Origin: Methylovulum sp.
Lineage (GTDB): Bacteria > Pseudomonadota > Gammaproteobacteria > Methylococcales > Methylomonadaceae
Direction: 5' to 3'
DNA length: 21,195 bases
NCBI GenBank assembly: GCA_004299465.1
Contig: SCST01000560.1
Location: forward strand, 1-21,195
In this document: positions 15,009 to 21,195 of the stretch, piece after piece
Layout of the letters: every line of letters begins with the position of its first letter
How positions within the stretch are numbered: the stretch's first letter is position 1
Notes under the pieces: model-generated
The model's database searches: none
Told to the model about the DNA's origin: nothing
The model's input: the letters and a program-made list of their open reading frames with translations, nothing else
Translations under genes and position numbers: made by a program

Positions 15009-16148
15009 TTAATTAGAAGCGCTGATCAACGCCGTCCACCCTATATCCAGACTGCGATCGAGCAACCAGAACAACGCTACCGCGGCAATCAGCAAAGAGC
15101 CGAAGTTTAATGTCAGTCTTTGGTAAAACCAGGAACGGCGCAATAAAAACGCCAACGGTAGAAACGTGCTGACGATAGCGAACTGCCCTGCTTCGACACC
15201 TATATTAAACCCGACCAGCGCAACGGCCAACGAACTATCCGGCAAGCCCAAGTCATTCAGCACGCCGGCAAAGCCCAGGCCGTGAATCAATCCGAAACTA
15301 AAAGCGACTAACCAGATCCGCTTCAACACGACTGGATAAACATTATTCAGCGCGGCCAACAGCACCGATGCGGCAATGGCCGATTCGACCCAGCGCGACG
15401 GCAGGTTAATAATATCCAGGACGGCAAGGCTTAACGTGACCGAATGTGCGACGGTAAATGCCGTAACAACTTTTAGTACCTCGAAAAAAGCGCTGCGAAA
15501 ATACATGACAGGCTGCCATTGTCGATCACCCCTAGTCACGACAGCCGGTAACAGCAGGCTGATTAAAAATAAGATATGGTCGTAACCGATCCAGATATGC
15601 CAAACGCCTTCTTTTGCGAATTCTGAAAGTTCACGCCAAGACGACTGTGTCGCCAGTTCAACACCGCGTTCCGACTGCTCGGGGCTGAATACCGCCGTTT
15701 GCGTATGACCCTGCTGTTGCAGACGCAGCAAGCCGCGATGCGAAGGATCGAGATCGAAAAACAGCCGGTAACGAATAGCCAGCACGCGCGGCATCGCCTC
15801 GCACAATACAGCAAAACGCAACACCGCGTAGGCCCCATCACTGTGCTTGTCGACCAAATGCCCTGTAGCATGGTTTACGCAACGCTCGCCATCGGCACGG
15901 ATGTCCAAATGCGCCAGGCTATAGGCCGCAACGGCATCGTGATGGTGCTGCAATTCACCCCAGGTAATTTGTCCGTCCGCATTGTCGTCAAGGCCGATCG
16001 CATAGTCCAGGTCACGCAATGCAATATCCCATTGTCCCAGGATGGCATGCTGCTGTATCTCGATGGACAAATAGCTGTCGCTGGGTTTATGGGCGAGAAC
16101 CGGCGTTACGCCCAACAGCATCAATAAGCCGGTTAATAAATAGCGCAT
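15009..16148 (-). CDS. HupE/UreJ-family membrane protein with periplasmic EF-hand loop
   Basis: A 379-aa protein with a signal peptide (MRYLLTGLLMLLGVTPVLA), a periplasmic head of about 160 residues, and a C-terminal polytopic region (about 183-375) of six or seven helices that matches the HupE/UreJ_2 group: HIWIGYDHILFLISLLLP (184-201), FTVAHSVTLSLA, FGLIHGLGFAGVL and FNIGVEAGQ. Conserved His and Asp in the helices fit divalent metal transport, known for nickel and cobalt members. The head contains a textbook EF-hand loop, DDNADGQITWGE (54-65), followed by a QHHHD cluster. GGGGAG precedes the ATG, which lies 15 bp after the TPR gene stop; the TonB receptor follows by 14 bp. The transported ion is unknown. 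Confidence 0.9.
   Translation of the reverse strand: MRYLLTGLLMLLGVTPVLAHKPSDSYLSIEIQQHAILGQWDIALRDLDYAIGLDDNADGQITWGELQHHHDAVAAYSLAHLDIRADGERCVNHATGHLVDKHSDGAYAVLRFAVLCEAMPRVLAIRYRLFFDLDPSHRGLLRLQQQGHTQTAVFSPEQSERGVELATQSSWRELSEFAKEGVWHIWIGYDHILFLISLLLPAVVTRGDRQWQPVMYFRSAFFEVLKVVTAFTVAHSVTLSLAVLDIINLPSRWVESAIAASVLLAALNNVYPVVLKRIWLVAFSFGLIHGLGFAGVLNDLGLPDSSLAVALVGFNIGVEAGQFAIVSTFLPLAFLLRRSWFYQRLTLNFGSLLIAAVALFWLLDRSLDIGWTALISASN
15954..15989 (-). other. EF-hand loop coding segment in the HupE-like protein
   Basis: Residues 54-65 place Asp, Asn, Asp, Gly, Ile and Glu at loop positions 1, 3, 5, 6, 8 and 12, the canonical 12-residue EF-hand pattern for Ca2+ (or trivalent lanthanide) binding. 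Only one loop is seen in this protein, so pairing with another loop or protein would be needed for a classical EF-hand pair. Confidence 0.75.
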
Positions 16149-16163
16149 CAGCTTTGCTCCCCA

Positions 16164-17378
16164 TCAATCCAATCTTTCAATCAATCGCTGCAACTGCACA
16201 TCTTCCGTCTTTGAACGCGCCAGCCAGTCCAACACGGGTTTTGCAGCCAAGGTATCTTCAACAGCGACCGCCGCTTCCAGTACCAACCTTGCATCCCACG
16301 GCTCACGCTGCACGTTCCAGTTCAGCAATGCCAGTCGTAACGCGTCTTTAGGCTGCCTGAGCAACTGTAAATTAATGCGCGCTTCCTCACGCTGATGAAT
16401 ATTATCGCCGCGTAAACGGTACGCCGCCATGCGCGCTTGAAGTTCGTCCAGATGTTGCGCCAAAGTCACCGCTCCCGTCATCTGTTCCGCCAATGCCAGA
16501 CGCAATAACAAGCCATCGGCGCGAGTATCTTCTTTTAGCAGCGTAACCACGTCGACCGGACGCTGTTGGTCGAGTAAAAAATCGGCATAAGCGCTGAGCA
16601 AATACACATCACGCTGATTAAGCGCCAGCGCTTGCCGGTAGTGCGTTTCCGCCGCCCCGCTATCGCCCAGTCTGGCGGCGATTTCAGCCAATACCGTGAA
16701 CGCCCACAATTGCTCCTGCACTTCAGCAGTATTCGCCTCGGTATCCTTGAGATATTGGTAAGCCTGCCTTGCCTTACCGCTGAGACTGGCGGCGTTAGCG
16801 GCGCAGGTAGCTGCAACCAAACGACTGCTCAGCCGCTTTAACATCATGCAGCTATTCAACGCGGGTTCGTAATCCCCCTTAACGCCCTGAATCACCGCCT
16901 GCGTCAACCAGGCCTGGGCATTACGGGGTTCTTCGGCGAGTACATCCCGCACATCAGCCAGGGCGCCGTCAAAATCATGCCGGTGCTGGCGTATTACAGC
17001 GCGCAGCATCAATACGGCAGACGGCGGTTGGGGTTGGTTCCACCAATAGCCGACGGCGGCCTCTGCATAGCCGTAATAACGCGGATCGGCATCGGCGCGT
17101 GCTGTTTCGATTAAGCGATTAGCGGTGCGTATTGCCAGCTCCAGGTTTTTGGGGTCACTGTTTAATGCGCGCTGCAGCCGCCGTAATTCCTGATCGGAAG
17201 CATTTGCAAGCGCCGGCAGCCGCTCCAGCACATCATCGGCAGACGCAGGCAGGTATGGCGCAGCCAGGCTGATATTGCCGAATAGCAACAACCCGGCAAC
17301 CATCAGAAAATAAAGGCGGCTTTTGTTCAGGAACCAATTAGAAAAGCAGTCACTGTTACACAAGATGGGGATTAACAT
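16164..17378 (-). CDS. Secreted or membrane-anchored TPR-repeat protein
   Basis: A 404-aa protein with an N-terminal hydrophobic signal (LYFLMVAGLLLFGNISLAA, about 22-40) and then almost entirely helical repeats. TPR-like units are evident at about 122-176 (VLMLRAVIRQHRHDFDGALADVRDVLAEEPRNAQAWL...) and 220-270 (LAEIAARLGDSGAAETHYRQALALNQRDVYLLSAYADFL). Such repeats usually mediate protein-protein contacts; here it is presumably a periplasmic scaffold for the HupE-like protein or receptor encoded just downstream. An alternative start at the ATG of Met26 would shorten the signal region. It is separated from the DUF4331 gene by 231 bp of repeats, so it may head its own transcript. No specific function is recognised. 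Confidence 0.82.
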   Translation of the reverse strand: MLIPILCNSDCFSNWFLNKSRLYFLMVAGLLLFGNISLAAPYLPASADDVLERLPALANASDQELRRLQRALNSDPKNLELAIRTANRLIETARADADPRYYGYAEAAVGYWWNQPQPPSAVLMLRAVIRQHRHDFDGALADVRDVLAEEPRNAQAWLTQAVIQGVKGDYEPALNSCMMLKRLSSRLVAATCAANAASLSGKARQAYQYLKDTEANTAEVQEQLWAFTVLAEIAARLGDSGAAETHYRQALALNQRDVYLLSAYADFLLDQQRPVDVVTLLKEDTRADGLLLRLALAEQMTGAVTLAQHLDELQARMAAYRLRGDNIHQREEARINLQLLRQPKDALRLALLNWNVQREPWDARLVLEAAVAVEDTLAAKPVLDWLARSKTEDVQLQRLIERLD

Positions 17379-17432
17379 TAATAACTATCCAGAAAAGCTT
17401 GTCCTTTCGTTATTGTTTTGCGCTTCCCTTCT

Positions 17433-17507
17433 GTAGGGCGCGCTGTGCGCGCCAAAGGGCTGGCACTCTGTATAAGCACCGAAGAAGGCGCGCGCGGCGC
17501 GCCCTAC
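17433..17507. repeat. Long GC-rich inverted repeat (REP/MITE-like hairpin)
   Basis: Two 21-bp arms (17433-17453 and 17487-17507) are inverted copies differing at two positions, both beginning GTAGGGCGCGC from the outside, with 33 bp between them. The GTAGGGCGCGC...GCGCC pattern resembles dispersed intergenic palindromes common in environmental proteobacterial genomes. It lies 55 bp upstream of the TPR gene start. Confidence 0.8.
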
Positions 17508-17558
17508 ATCAATAGAGCATCGTTATCTCGATGGTGTAAAGCGCCTGGTTTTAAAAGT

Positions 17559-17589
17559 CCGTCATTCCGGTTGACCACCGGAATGACGG
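17559..17589. terminator. Strong 13-bp hairpin after the DUF4331 gene, likely terminator or intergenic palindrome
   Basis: CCGTCATTCCGGT, a 5-base loop TGACC, and ACCGGAATGACGG form a perfect stem 20 bp after the DUF4331 stop. On the minus strand it is followed by ACTTTTAAAA, a weak T tract. The GTCATTCCGG palindrome is also a widespread dispersed repeat type, so it may serve as a terminator while being a repeat copy. Confidence 0.7.
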
Positions 17590-17609
17590 CAGACGCTATG
17601 CATCCAGAC

Positions 17610-19079
17610 TTAATTACAAGGATTAGCCCCTGCTTCACCGCAATCTATATGCCTGCGATTGCGACCGTCATGCGGTTTCGGCAAAAACGGGAATACTTTG
17701 TAAATGCCGTTGCCGGTCAGATTGGCGCCTTCCGCACCGATATTGAAATTAACGCCGTCACCCAGATTTGGCACCGGGCCATTCAATGCCCCGGCTGCGA
17801 CTCGCAACGCTATATCGGTCACATCATCGTTAGGGCGACGGCCATTGGGGAATCCGGCGCCGTCACCGGCCAGTACGGTAAGCCGCTTTTGGGCTTCAGG
17901 AGCGGTCGGCGTCACGCCGACATTAAGCCGCAATAATTCAGAACAGGAATTGGTGCGAGTACATTTGCTAGCATCTTGTCCGGGGTATTTGAGTAAAGCG
18001 GCGACCAGGTCGGTGCGACCCGTCGTGGCAAACGTTGTACCAAAGGCCAGGTTAATAAGGCCGGTCAATCTGGGATTCAGGTAGAAATCCAGGAATTGCG
18101 CTTCATGTTCCGGCTCGGTGGCATTCCAGAGGTCCTTCATGCCGGTGCCGATAATCACTTCATTAATCAAGGGATTAGCCATACGCGAGACCTGTACGAA
18201 TTGGCCTGCCGTATGGGTTTGATTGTCTTTACGCAAGACCTTTACCTTGGGCCGGCTGGTCGATGCATACATACCGATGACGGCATCGGGGTCTTGCGTC
18301 ACTTCGCTGATCGGCACTTCGAGGGCGATGGTATTGACATTAAAACCCGAGAACATGTCGTTGCCAAAAGGGTTTACGCTATCGTTAGCATCCTGGTCGG
18401 CCGTCAAAATAGGCGGCGCCCGGAAGTTAAGCGTATCGAAGGTAGCGCCGAGATCGATATAAAACGATTCATCGCGCTGGCCTGCGAAAACGCGGCCGCC
18501 GTTAGCGAGCGGGTAAATGCCCTGGTCGCTGAGCGCTTCATAATCGGCTATCGTGCGCGGCCCGACATTGGACGGCACGGCAACCTGCGCCCCGGTATTG
18601 AGCGGCCGGCGTTGCGCGCCTTTTATTTCAGTCACGGTATAAGTCTGGCGCATTCCCAATCCGGTATCATCGGGGCCTTTCAGGTCACGAATCGACGGCG
18701 GCAATCCCGGCACGCCATCGACGCCCGCATAGGCCACCGGCAGGTCGGTAAATGGCGGCCTTATCTGGGTTTTGAACCTGACGCGGTAGATAATATCGTC
18801 AGCCTTGCCATCCTTGTTGGTATCCAGATGAATGTCATAAGCGACGTCATCATCAAAATTAAAATAATTGGGACCTGCACTGGGTTCCTGTCCGGGGATC
18901 ACATTCATGATGAAGACCAGCTTGCCGGGGTCTTCCCAACTGCGAAACGCATAAACATCGGTAATATCGGCAGCGGGGTCCAGTGCAATTAACGGTGCTT
19001 CGCGGTGGCTAGCTGCGAAGCTGAGTTGAGGCATGGCGGCTGCAAGTGATACCGCCAGGAATTTATGTATCATTTTCAT
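17610..19079 (-). CDS. Secreted DUF4331 protein
   Basis: A 489-aa protein with a signal peptide (MKMIHKFLAVSLAAAMPQLSFA) and the mature start ASHREAPLIALDPAADITDVYAF, which is diagnostic of DUF4331. Other family blocks are PNYFNFDDDVAYDIHLDTNKDGKADD (70-95), the NPFGNDMFSGFNVNTIALEVP region and YPGQDASKCTRTNSCSELLRLNVGVTP. Residues 86-95 form a DxNxDGxxDD loop of the calcium-binding type. The last residues hold one or two cysteine pairs. The biochemical function of DUF4331 is unknown. It stands upstream of the TPR, HupE-like and TonB-receptor genes in the same direction but is separated from them by palindromes, so it may be a distinct transcript. No convincing promoter or strong ribosome-binding site is seen. 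Confidence 0.9.
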   Translation of the reverse strand: MKMIHKFLAVSLAAAMPQLSFAASHREAPLIALDPAADITDVYAFRSWEDPGKLVFIMNVIPGQEPSAGPNYFNFDDDVAYDIHLDTNKDGKADDIIYRVRFKTQIRPPFTDLPVAYAGVDGVPGLPPSIRDLKGPDDTGLGMRQTYTVTEIKGAQRRPLNTGAQVAVPSNVGPRTIADYEALSDQGIYPLANGGRVFAGQRDESFYIDLGATFDTLNFRAPPILTADQDANDSVNPFGNDMFSGFNVNTIALEVPISEVTQDPDAVIGMYASTSRPKVKVLRKDNQTHTAGQFVQVSRMANPLINEVIIGTGMKDLWNATEPEHEAQFLDFYLNPRLTGLINLAFGTTFATTGRTDLVAALLKYPGQDASKCTRTNSCSELLRLNVGVTPTAPEAQKRLTVLAGDGAGFPNGRRPNDDVTDIALRVAAGALNGPVPNLGDGVNFNIGAEGANLTGNGIYKVFPFLPKPHDGRNRRHIDCGEAGANPCN

Positions 19080-19547
19080 GGGATTAGTCTCTTAGTATAG
19101 GTGCGAAAACAATGTAAAACCATCATTGCCCTCCGGTGTTCTGGAGTTGCATTTATCTATACGAGGAAATCGGGAAATCGGATTCAGGCCGGCAAGAATT
19201 TTTCTATCCTGTGCCCTATTGTTGACATGTTGTGCATGGATTGGCGGTTTACCGTCGTAGTCCATTGAATCACGACAGTAAGCGCTGTACGAGTTGAAGC
19301 CCATGACTACCAAGGAAAAGAGGCTGTGAAAGTATTCAATATAAAACTAATAACCACGAAGGACATGAAGAGCACGAAGTTTCAACATATTGATCTACCG
19401 TGTCTTTTCTTCATATCCTTCGTGATCTTCGTGGTGAATAATAGGTTTTCACGAATACTTTCACAGTCTCAAAAGAGAGGGGATGTTGCCTGCGAACTCG
19501 GCCGCAAACAACACGATTCAGTATTCAAGCCGGTATCGATGCGCCGA
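19080..19547. other. Intergenic region with MITE-like element; no gene seen
   Basis: This 468-bp stretch separates the Asp-box/LamG gene from the DUF4331 gene. Short open frames on either strand (19092-19313 minus, 19326-19712 plus) have no recognisable domain; the second is mostly a read-through of the inverted-repeat element and the opposite strand of the LamG gene. The part next to DUF4331 should carry its promoter. The element at 19320-19470 is listed separately. Confidence 0.6.
19320..19470. mobile_element. MITE-like 151-bp inverted-repeat element
   Basis: Outer arms GAGGCTGTGAAAGTATTC (19320-19337) and GAATACTTTCACAGTCTC (19453-19470) are inverted copies with one mismatch. Inner segments rich in CACGAAG (left, from 19353) and CTTCGTG (right, to about 19434) form a second imperfect inverted repeat. 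AAAA flanks both ends and could be a target duplication, though so short a tract may be chance. There is no coding sequence, so any movement would need a transposase elsewhere. The ACCACGAAG...CACGAAG core resembles dispersed repeats known from many environmental genomes. Confidence 0.65.
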
Positions 19548-21195
19548 TCACCACCGGCCTGTCAGGAATTGCTCCTTATACATCAGGATTCCGTCGTTGC
19601 CGTGGCCCGTTTGGTCGCGGGTCGTCTTTTCGAAAGGATAATAGGCGGCGAGGCCTCGTTCTTTTCCCGTCAACGGCTTGTTCATATGGCCCGCAATTTC
19701 TTGCTGCGTTAACGCCTTATTCCACAAGCGTACTTCGTCAACGATCATATCGCCGTATCTTCCCACGAAGAGATTGCCGGTTCCCGCGGCAATATTGCCA
19801 CTTGCCGTCCCGGTTGCCACCAATCGTCCGTTCCTATAGAGCTTAATGTTATTTTTGGCGACACCGGCGTCATAGGTCAGCGCCAGATGCGCCCAGATGT
19901 TGTAATTCAACAAACCACTCGACTCCGCAGGATTGGCAAAAATAGGAAAGTAGCCTTGCGTAGTGGTAATTTCAGCTTCCAAGAGCCGTTTACCGGAAGC
20001 ATCCACCGTGGCGATGGCGTAAGAAAAATCATCCTTTTCATCGTTCGATAACACCGATTCCTTAAACAGGAAGGGGGTCTTGATGTTGCTAATTCCAGTC
20101 GTGGCGCCCAAGCGGGTCGATTTGACCCACATCTCGGCGGTCATCGTTTTTTTGAAATTCAACCAGGGTCCGCTTGCAACCTGCATATTGTCCAGGCGGC
20201 TCTCGAAGGCTACACGGGAGGTTGTGATGCCCAGCCCTTTTCCCGTACCGCTGGCTGCAGGGGACGGCGTCAGGACGCGGGCGAAAATATCGCTGTCGCA
20301 TAGGCCGCCACAAAGCTCCCAATCGTAAAAATATCCAGCCCCAGCGATGATCGCTGCCTGTTTCGGGCCTAGCGCCAACTGCGGCCGTTCCCAGGTAAAA
20401 TTATACGGAAAGGCGTGTACCGGCGTGGTAAAGGTCTTGCCGCCGTCGCTGGAAAACGAGTAGTTAATGCCGGTTAAAGCATGTACCTTCGCACCGCTCG
20501 TATCGATGGGGTCGATGACAAGCCGGGACCACCAACCGCCGGTCCCTAGGGATATATCCTGCGCCGGCAGAAAAGCCCCTCCGGACGTTGTCGAGCGCGC
20601 CAGCATGACCCGTCCATCCCTGGTCGGGAACAGGACATAGACATAGCTCCCCTTAGCCGCTATGGTTTCCAAGCCTTGGGCTATTTGCGCCCCTTCCACG
20701 CCCTTAGAAACCTTTATCGGGGTATCGAAAGTTTTGCCATAATCACGCGACCGGGTGACGTAGATGGCCCGGCCATTGGGGTCCTCATAACCCGGATAGC
20801 CGTAAATGTCGTTCTGCGTCCACAAGGCATATACAGACGCTCCTGCCGTAGCCAAGTGGGGTTGGTAATAATCAACGTCCTGCCCGGCGTAACCCCAGTA
20901 ATTTCCATCGGCAGCGGGGGTGGTCAGCCAATGTGTAGTGAACGCTTCTCCCAGATTGTTCGAGATCGCCACACCAAGGTATCTGTCGTAACCGTATAGC
21001 AAGTACAGATTTTTTCCGTTCCGTCTAAGATCATACAATTTGCCGGTATGGGCCGGATCCCAGACCGCCTGCTTTGGCGTGAACGCCGTTCCGGCATTTC
21101 CAGAGTTCAAAACCATAATCTGATGGCTGTCAGGCTGAGTGTGATAATGTTCTAGCGCCACGGTGACGGCATTCCCCTCACAGGCGATACGTGCG
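19548..21195 (-). CDS. Surface or secreted Asp-box (sialidase-like propeller) and LamG-domain protein, 5' end outside the window
   Basis: The frame stays open to the window edge, giving 548 codons with no start needed inside; a GTG at 21161 is in frame but the 11 codons before it (ARIACEGNAVTV...) continue a beta-strand, so the gene is truncated here. The visible N-terminal part is beta-rich with Asp-box motifs SRDYGKTF (about 149-156) and SSDGGKTF (248-255), typical of BNR/sialidase-type propellers. Residues about 316-548 form a LamG/concanavalin-like jelly roll: MTAEMWVKS, YNIWAHLALTYDAG, IKLYRNGRLVATGT, IVDEVRLWNKALTQQEI and AYYPFEKTTRDQTGHGNDG. Both folds usually bind glycans or proteins outside the cell. 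No catalytic residues were identified, so an enzyme role is not claimed. Confidence 0.85.
   Translation of the reverse strand, partial: ARIACEGNAVTVALEHYHTQPDSHQIMVLNSGNAGTAFTPKQAVWDPAHTGKLYDLRRNGKNLYLLYGYDRYLGVAISNNLGEAFTTHWLTTPAADGNYWGYAGQDVDYYQPHLATAGASVYALWTQNDIYGYPGYEDPNGRAIYVTRSRDYGKTFDTPIKVSKGVEGAQIAQGLETIAAKGSYVYVLFPTRDGRVMLARSTTSGGAFLPAQDISLGTGGWWSRLVIDPIDTSGAKVHALTGINYSFSSDGGKTFTTPVHAFPYNFTWERPQLALGPKQAAIIAGAGYFYDWELCGGLCDSDIFARVLTPSPAASGTGKGLGITTSRVAFESRLDNMQVASGPWLNFKKTMTAEMWVKSTRLGATTGISNIKTPFLFKESVLSNDEKDDFSYAIATVDASGKRLLEAEITTTQGYFPIFANPAESSGLLNYNIWAHLALTYDAGVAKNNIKLYRNGRLVATGTASGNIAAGTGNLFVGRYGDMIVDEVRLWNKALTQQEIAGHMNKPLTGKERGLAAYYPFEKTTRDQTGHGNDGILMYKEQFLTGRW

Noticed and set aside
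18096..18992. 298-codon plus-strand frame opposite the DUF4331 gene
   Set aside because: Long only because the opposite frame lacks stops; the sequence has no hydrophobic core pattern or motif, whereas the minus strand has a signal peptide and DUF4331 blocks.
1..21195. CRISPR arrays, tRNA or rRNA genes, integrase attachment sites
   Set aside because: No regularly spaced repeats, no tRNA-like cloverleaf, no rRNA signature and no integrase were seen.

Overview
The window reads as chromosome of a Gram-negative bacterium, most likely a gammaproteobacterium. The ftsY-ftsE-ftsX-rpoH order is the gammaproteobacterial arrangement. The aerobic cytochrome c oxidase operon, TonB-dependent receptor, HupE/UreJ protein and DUF4331 protein would fit a methanotroph-like or other aerobic environmental lineage, but no marker here fixes the genus. 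Nearly everything lies on the minus strand; the one convincing plus-strand gene is a small DUF2909 protein.

Right to left (direction of transcription), the window opens with the 3' part of a surface-type Asp-box/LamG protein (19548-21195, cut by the edge). A 468-bp gap follows, holding a 151-bp MITE-like inverted-repeat element. Next come a secreted DUF4331 protein, a 231-bp repeat-rich gap, and a tight three-gene run: a TPR protein, a HupE/UreJ-like permease with a perfect EF-hand loop in its periplasmic head, and a TonB-dependent outer-membrane receptor. Together these look like an uptake or handling locus for a metal or other small ligand. A secreted DUF1566 (Lcl-like) protein follows; its C-terminus resembles the variable domains diversified by retroelements, but no retroelement is visible.

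The centre is a cytochrome c oxidase operon: coxB (CuA subunit with two C-terminal c-type haem domains), coxA, a 32-codon membrane peptide, ctaG and coxC. It ends at a bidirectional terminator shared with the convergent DUF2909 gene. The assembly genes continue beyond: SURF1, a CxxxC SCO/thioredoxin-like protein, and a haem A synthase-like (CtaA/COX15) gene. That last gene does not stop. It reads in frame into a complete FtsY signal-recognition-particle receptor, giving a 654-residue membrane protein. The CtaA part has lost three of the four conserved haem-ligand histidines, so it looks like an ex-enzyme kept as a polytopic membrane anchor, or repurposed, for FtsY. No ctaB (haem O synthase) gene is present in the window.

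The cell-division transporter genes ftsE and ftsX follow, then rpoH (sigma-32, cut by the left edge). The ftsX-rpoH gap holds a perfect CIRCE operator (TTAGCACTC-N9-GAGTGCTAA) overlapping a likely extended -10 promoter. This predicts that the heat-shock sigma factor is itself repressed by HrcA, joining two heat-shock circuits that are usually separate. The strongest candidates for something new are the CtaA-FtsY fusion, the CIRCE-rpoH arrangement, and the receptor/HupE/TPR/DUF4331 locus.
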